Below are positions 60,294 to 64,000 of a DNA stretch of 64,000 nucleotides, piece after piece. Each line of letters opens with the position of its first letter. Within the stretch, counting starts at the first letter, position 1. Source of the DNA: RGIG4608 sp045125655. GTDB lineage: Bacteria > Bacillota > Clostridia > Oscillospirales > CAG-272. The translations under genes and the position numbers were made by a program. The stretch lies in contig JBGVNP010000063.1 in the NCBI GenBank assembly GCA_045125655.1, positions 1 through 64,000 on the forward strand, in the 5' to 3' direction. The notes beneath the pieces are model-generated. The model did not search any database. It was given only the letters and a program-made list of their open reading frames with translations, and was not told where the DNA came from.

Positions 60294-62294
60294 TTATACA
60301 TCAATATCTTTAATATACTCACTGCCATGCTCTGCAATGAATTTCTTTCTTGCAGCGAGGTCGTCGCCAAGCAAGGTTTCAAAGATTACCTCGGTGAGAT
60401 AGGGGTCTGCAGGGTCAACGGAGATGAGTCGGCGCGTTTCGGGGTTCATAGTGGTCTCCCACATCATCTTGGGCTCGTTTTCGCCAAGACCCTTTGAACG
60501 CTGGATAGTATATTTTGTGCCTTCAAGCTTCTTTAAAATCTCAACCTTTTCAAATTCGTCAAATGCGAAATAGGTCTTGTCCTTTGCGGTGATTTCAAAC
60601 AAGGGAGTTTCGGCAATAAACACCTTATGCTCCTTTAGAAGTGTGGGGAGCAAACGGTAGAAGAGTGTGAGGAGAAGGGTTCTTATCTGGAATCCATCCT
60701 CGTCAGCATCTGTACAAAGAATGATCTTTGACCATTTGAGGTCATTTATATCGAATGGATCAATATTGCCCTTGATCTTGCCCTTAATCTCTACGCCGCA
60801 ACCGATAACTCGGAGAAGGTCGGTTATTATCTCGTTTTTGAATATCTTATCATAGGAGCTCTTAAGACAGTTAAGCGTTTTACCTCTTACGGGAATGATT
60901 GCCTGGAACTCTGCATTTCTGCCGAGCTTACAAGACGTAAGCGCAGAGTCGCCCTCAACTATATAAAGCTCGCGCACATTGGGGTCTTTGGAACGGCAGT
61001 TTACAAATTTTTCAACCTTATTGGCAAAGTCCATCTTACTCTTAAGACTTTCCTTAAGCTGAATTCTTGTCTTTTCTGCAGATTCGCGTGAGCGACGGTT
61101 GAGAAGCACCTGATTTGCAAACTTTTCCGCCTCAATGGGATGCTCCATAAAGTATATCTCAAGATTCTTCTTCAAGAACTCCGTCATCGCTTCATAAATG
61201 AAGGTGTTTGTGATGGATTTCTTAGTTTGGTTCTCATAAGAGGTCATCGTTGAGAAGCTGTTTATTACAAGGCAGAGACAATCCGCAACGTCTGTAAATT
61301 GAATCTTTGCCTCGGTTTTATTATACTTATTGGCGTTCTTAATATATTTATCAAGTGCGTAAACAAATGCGATCTTTACTGCCTTATCGGGAGAACCGCC
61401 GTGCTCAAGATAGCTTGAGTTATGGTAATATTCAAGTTTATTTACCGTATTTGAAACGCAGAATGAGAAATCTGCCTTGAGCTTATACTCATCTTTATCG
61501 TTTCTATCGCGTCCTTGAGTTTCAAGATGCCAAAGCACGGGCTCTGTCATTGCGCTATCACCGCACATTTCCTTGATATAGTCGGAGATGCCGTGCTCGT
61601 ATTTGAATGATTTTTTGGCAAATTTTTTGCCGTCCTCTTCAACGTGAAGCTCAAACTCGATTCCTGAGTTGATAACTGCCTGGCGGTGAAGCGTTTCCTC
61701 AAAGAAGGAAACGGGAATATTTATATCTGTAAAAACGTCAAGGTCGGGCTTCCAACGAATAACCGTACCTGTGCGCTTTTCGCCTCGTGCAAGCTCGCGT
61801 GTTTCAAGCTCACTTACGGGCTCTCCACGTTTAAAGTGGATAGAATGCTCGTAGGTGCCGTCATAGGAATAGACGTCCATATACTCGGAGCTGTACTGTG
61901 TGGCACAAGCACCAAGTCCGTTAAGACCGAGGGAGTATTCGTATGCGGAATCCTCGTTGTTATTATCATATTTACCGCCTGCATAAAGCTCACAGTATAT
62001 GAGATCCCAGTTCCATCTGCCTTCTGCCTCGTTGTATCCAAGGGGAACGCCACGTCCGTGGTCATCTACCTCGATTGAGTGGTCTTTATATGCAGTTACT
62101 TTAATAACGTTTCCGTGTCCCTCTCGCGCCTCGTCAACAGAGTTTGAAAGAATCTCAAAAAATGAGTGCTCACAACCCTCAAGACCGTCGGAGCCGAATA
62201 TTACTCCGGGGCGGAGTCTTACGCGATCGGCTCCCTTTAACGCTTTGATGCTTTGGTTATCATATTGTGGGGTAGTATTTTTTGATTTTGCCAT
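60294..62294 (-). CDS. Divergent type IIA topoisomerase B subunit (GyrB/ParE-like)
   Basis: A 666-residue protein. The ATPase (GHKL) domain shows E-I-L-S-N-S-V-D-E-A, D-D-H-G-R-G-V-P-L-G and S-L-G-L-N-G-L-G-A. The toprim domain shows V-E-G-D-S-A-L-T-S-C (canonical E-G-D-S-A-G-G-S) and D-A-D-E-D-G-F-Q-I (canonical D-A-D-V-D-G-x-H-I). The metal-binding acids are kept but the surrounding residues differ from gyrase. The length fits the short ParE type. No A-subunit gene follows; the next features are a tRNA and xerC. The start at 62294 has TTGGAGA upstream. Probably an accessory topoisomerase beside the housekeeping gyrase. Confidence 0.85.
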   Translation of the reverse strand: MAKSKNTTPQYDNQSIKALKGADRVRLRPGVIFGSDGLEGCEHSFFEILSNSVDEAREGHGNVIKVTAYKDHSIEVDDHGRGVPLGYNEAEGRWNWDLIYCELYAGGKYDNNNEDSAYEYSLGLNGLGACATQYSSEYMDVYSYDGTYEHSIHFKRGEPVSELETRELARGEKRTGTVIRWKPDLDVFTDINIPVSFFEETLHRQAVINSGIEFELHVEEDGKKFAKKSFKYEHGISDYIKEMCGDSAMTEPVLWHLETQGRDRNDKDEYKLKADFSFCVSNTVNKLEYYHNSSYLEHGGSPDKAVKIAFVYALDKYIKNANKYNKTEAKIQFTDVADCLCLVINSFSTMTSYENQTKKSITNTFIYEAMTEFLKKNLEIYFMEHPIEAEKFANQVLLNRRSRESAEKTRIQLKESLKSKMDFANKVEKFVNCRSKDPNVRELYIVEGDSALTSCKLGRNAEFQAIIPVRGKTLNCLKSSYDKIFKNEIITDLLRVIGCGVEIKGKIKGNIDPFDINDLKWSKIILCTDADEDGFQIRTLLLTLFYRLLPTLLKEHKVFIAETPLFEITAKDKTYFAFDEFEKVEILKKLEGTKYTIQRSKGLGENEPKMMWETTMNPETRRLISVDPADPYLTEVIFETLLGDDLAARKKFIAEHGSEYIKDIDV

Positions 62295-62406
62295 TTTTAT
62301 CTCCAAAAATCATATAATCTTATAACTAAATATAATTATACCAAATATTTTCACATTTGAAAAGGGCTTTTTACAAAAAAATCGCTAATTTTCAACTATT
62401 TTTCTA

Positions 62407-62435
62407 TTGCAAATAAAGGGAAAAAGGATTATAAT
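62407..62435 (+). promoter_or_regulatory. Promoter of murD
   Basis: TTGCAA (62407-62412), 17 bp, TATAAT (62430-62435). Confidence 0.7.
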
Positions 62436-62468
62436 ATAAAATAGGAGATTTTGTTTTTGGAGGTGGCT

Positions 62469-63878
62469 ATGAAAACGGTTGAACTCATTAAAAACAGAAT
62501 AAAAAATGCACGTTGTGCGGTGCTGGGATTTGGTGTTTCCAATATCCCCCTCGTTGAGCTACTACTTGAATGCGGAAACGAGATAACAGTTCACGATAAA
62601 AATGAATTTCGGAAGCTTGATAGTCGCGCGCAGGAGTTTTCCTCTCGCGGCGTCAGATTTGTTACGGGGGATAATTATCTTGACAAAATTGATGCGGATA
62701 TTATTTTCCGTTCTCCGGGAATTCGTCCTGATTACGAAGGAATCGTTAAAGCAGTAAGAAATGGTGCGGAGCTTATCTCCGAAATGGAGCTTTTTCTTGA
62801 ATTGACCCCTGCACGTGTATTTGCTATCACGGGAAGTGACGGTAAAACTACAACAACCACCGTTACATACAAATTGCTTGAAAAGGAATTTGAAAATTCC
62901 GATACAAATATTTACGTTGGTGGTAATATTGGTATGCCCTTGCTTTCGAGAGTCGGTGAGATGAGTGAAAAAGATATTTGTGTGCTTGAGCTTTCAAGCT
63001 TTCAGCTTTTCACTATGAGAAAATCTCCAGAACGCGCGGTTATTACGAATCTCTCGCCCAATCACCTTGATTGGCACGCGGATATGCATGAGTATATAGA
63101 TGCCAAAAACAATATTTATAAATATGGTTGTTCGCATCTGACTACAAATGCCAATAATGCGTACTGTCTTGAATTGATAAAGGATTGTGGGTGCGATGTA
63201 AGCCTGTTTTCAGCTCATTTGAACGCAGAAAAGATTATGGCGGGTATTGGCAAGAGTCAATCGGCATATTGTCTTAAAAACGGCTTTATTTGCCATTTGT
63301 GCGATGATAAGATAGAATGTTTGCTTGATACTAATGAAATTTTAGTACCGGGTGCTCATAATATTGAAAATTATATGGCTGCTATTTCATTAACAGAGGG
63401 CATCGTTTCGAATGAAACTATAAAGTATATTGCTTCTACCTTTAAGGGTGTGGAGCATAGACTTGAGCTTGTTCGTGAGTTTGACGGAGTTAAATACTAT
63501 AATAGCTCTATAGATTCAAGTCCCTCACGAACCGCAGCGGCGCTTTCGGCGCTCAAGGAAAAGCCAATAGTCATCTGCGGCGGATACGATAAAAATATTC
63601 CGTTCGAGCCACTTGCAAAAGCGCTTGACCAAAGAGCTAAGGCGGTAATTTTAACGGGGGCGACTGCAGAAAAGATATATGATGCGATTTTGAATGAAAA
63701 ATCCTCTGTAAAGGTTTACAAAGAAAAGGATTTTGAAGGTGCCGTTTTGCTTGCAAGAAATATAGCTGAGCGTGGAGATACGGTTCTTTTATCTCCCGCG
63801 TGTGCTAGCTTTGATTTCTTTAAAAACTTTATGGAGCGCGGAAACAGATTCAAACAGATAGTTAATGATTTTAAATAG
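62469..63878 (+). CDS. murD: UDP-N-acetylmuramoyl-L-alanine--D-glutamate ligase
   Basis: A 469-residue cytoplasmic Mur ligase that adds D-Glu to UDP-MurNAc-L-Ala in peptidoglycan synthesis. The N-terminal Rossmann-like UDP domain has V-L-G-F-G-V-S-N. The ATP loop is I-T-G-S-D-G-K-T-T-T-T (about 117-127). N-L-S-P-N-H-L-D-W-H is a Mur signature, and the C-terminal domain has G-V-E-H-R-L-E and Y-N-S-S-I-D-S-S-P. GGAGGTG lies before the ATG at 62469; the six codons upstream in frame contain that site. Not in the usual dcw cluster. Confidence 0.95.
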   Translation: MKTVELIKNRIKNARCAVLGFGVSNIPLVELLLECGNEITVHDKNEFRKLDSRAQEFSSRGVRFVTGDNYLDKIDADIIFRSPGIRPDYEGIVKAVRNGAELISEMELFLELTPARVFAITGSDGKTTTTTVTYKLLEKEFENSDTNIYVGGNIGMPLLSRVGEMSEKDICVLELSSFQLFTMRKSPERAVITNLSPNHLDWHADMHEYIDAKNNIYKYGCSHLTTNANNAYCLELIKDCGCDVSLFSAHLNAEKIMAGIGKSQSAYCLKNGFICHLCDDKIECLLDTNEILVPGAHNIENYMAAISLTEGIVSNETIKYIASTFKGVEHRLELVREFDGVKYYNSSIDSSPSRTAAALSALKEKPIVICGGYDKNIPFEPLAKALDQRAKAVILTGATAEKIYDAILNEKSSVKVYKEKDFEGAVLLARNIAERGDTVLLSPACASFDFFKNFMERGNRFKQIVNDFK

Positions 63879-63891
63879 ATTGGAGAAAATT

Positions 63892-64000
63892 ATGGAACTT
63901 AAAAAATTGATAGTTGATCTTTCATCGCTTATGTCCATTGGCGGATTTGAAAGATTTGAAAGAGAAAAATTGATTGCTCTTATCGGAGAGCATTTTGACG
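63892..64000 (+). CDS. Probable M42-family peptidase, N-terminal fragment
   Basis: 36 codons before the right edge, starting M-E-L-K-K-L-I-V-D-L-S-S-L. The stretch I-G-G-F-E-R-F-E-R-E-K-L resembles the start of M42 aminopeptidases (usually G-P-S-G-Y-E and a following charged helix). The catalytic residues lie outside the window, so this is tentative. TTGGAG precedes the ATG; 13 bases after murD. Confidence 0.5.
   Translation, partial: MELKKLIVDLSSLMSIGGFERFEREKLIALIGEHFD

Overview
The window is a chromosomal stretch of a low-GC, spore-forming Clostridia bacterium (Firmicutes), probably an uncultured gut anaerobe. The evidence is AGGAGG-type ribosome binding sites, a full-length forespore sigma factor SigG, the order tig-clpP-clpX, Firmicutes gene pairs (trmK-yqfO, lepB-rbgA-rnhB-yraN, greA-lysS), many near-consensus sigma-A promoters (TTGACA, 17 bp, TATAAT), and anaerobe-type Fe-S enzymes such as a cysteine desulfidase-like protein. 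No phage genes, IS transposase or CRISPR array were seen.

Layout. 1-3007: start of ssb (minus, cut by the window edge) with an odd G-rich leader, then a lipoprotein and an M32 carboxypeptidase. 3052-6787: a HAD phosphatase, two tandem DHH phosphoesterases and SurE. 6906-16350 (minus): an RDD membrane protein, a complete carbohydrate ABC importer (ATPase, two permeases, binding lipoprotein) and two downstream lipoproteins, one with an intact staphylococcal-nuclease-type domain. 16666-18204: a CNNM/CorC transporter-like gene behind a structured leader of about 200 nt. 18357-29203: cysteine desulfidase-like protein, M16C protease, acetyltransferase, esterase, small conserved proteins, TrmK/YqfO, a degenerate metallophosphoesterase and RlmD.

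29138-30531 looks like a small inserted element at the 3' end of rlmD. It holds an array of hairpins joined by a repeated 8-base word, an S23-type four-helix-bundle gene and an unknown gene. It is flanked by an imperfect 23-bp direct repeat, the second copy of which re-encodes the end of RlmD. 30547-35681: ASCH protein, acyltransferase, membrane M28 peptidase, E2-like acyltransferase, SigG and a Cys-rich protein. 35715-45120 (minus): clpX-clpP-tig, a metallophosphoesterase, threonine synthase, an M19 dipeptidase and the yraN-rnhB-rbgA-lepB group. 45407-52666 (plus): NfeD, an SPFH protein with a large insertion, RsmE, a PucR/CdaR regulator, an S41 protease, GreA and LysS. 52724-55514 (minus): an MMPL/RND exporter split over two overlapping genes. 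55712-58902: Dxs and a DtxR-family regulator fused to an Esterase D/Fes-like hydrolase. 58924-62294 (minus): a Xer recombinase, tRNA-Arg(ACG) and a divergent topoisomerase II B subunit. 62469-64000: MurD and the start of a probable M42-type peptidase.

The two strongest candidates for something new are the hairpin-array/S23 element in the rlmD 3' end and the DtxR-esterase fusion. The CorC and NfeD/SPFH leaders are candidate regulatory RNAs that I could not assign to a known class. No database search or folding program was available, so family names rest on motifs and remembered family features.
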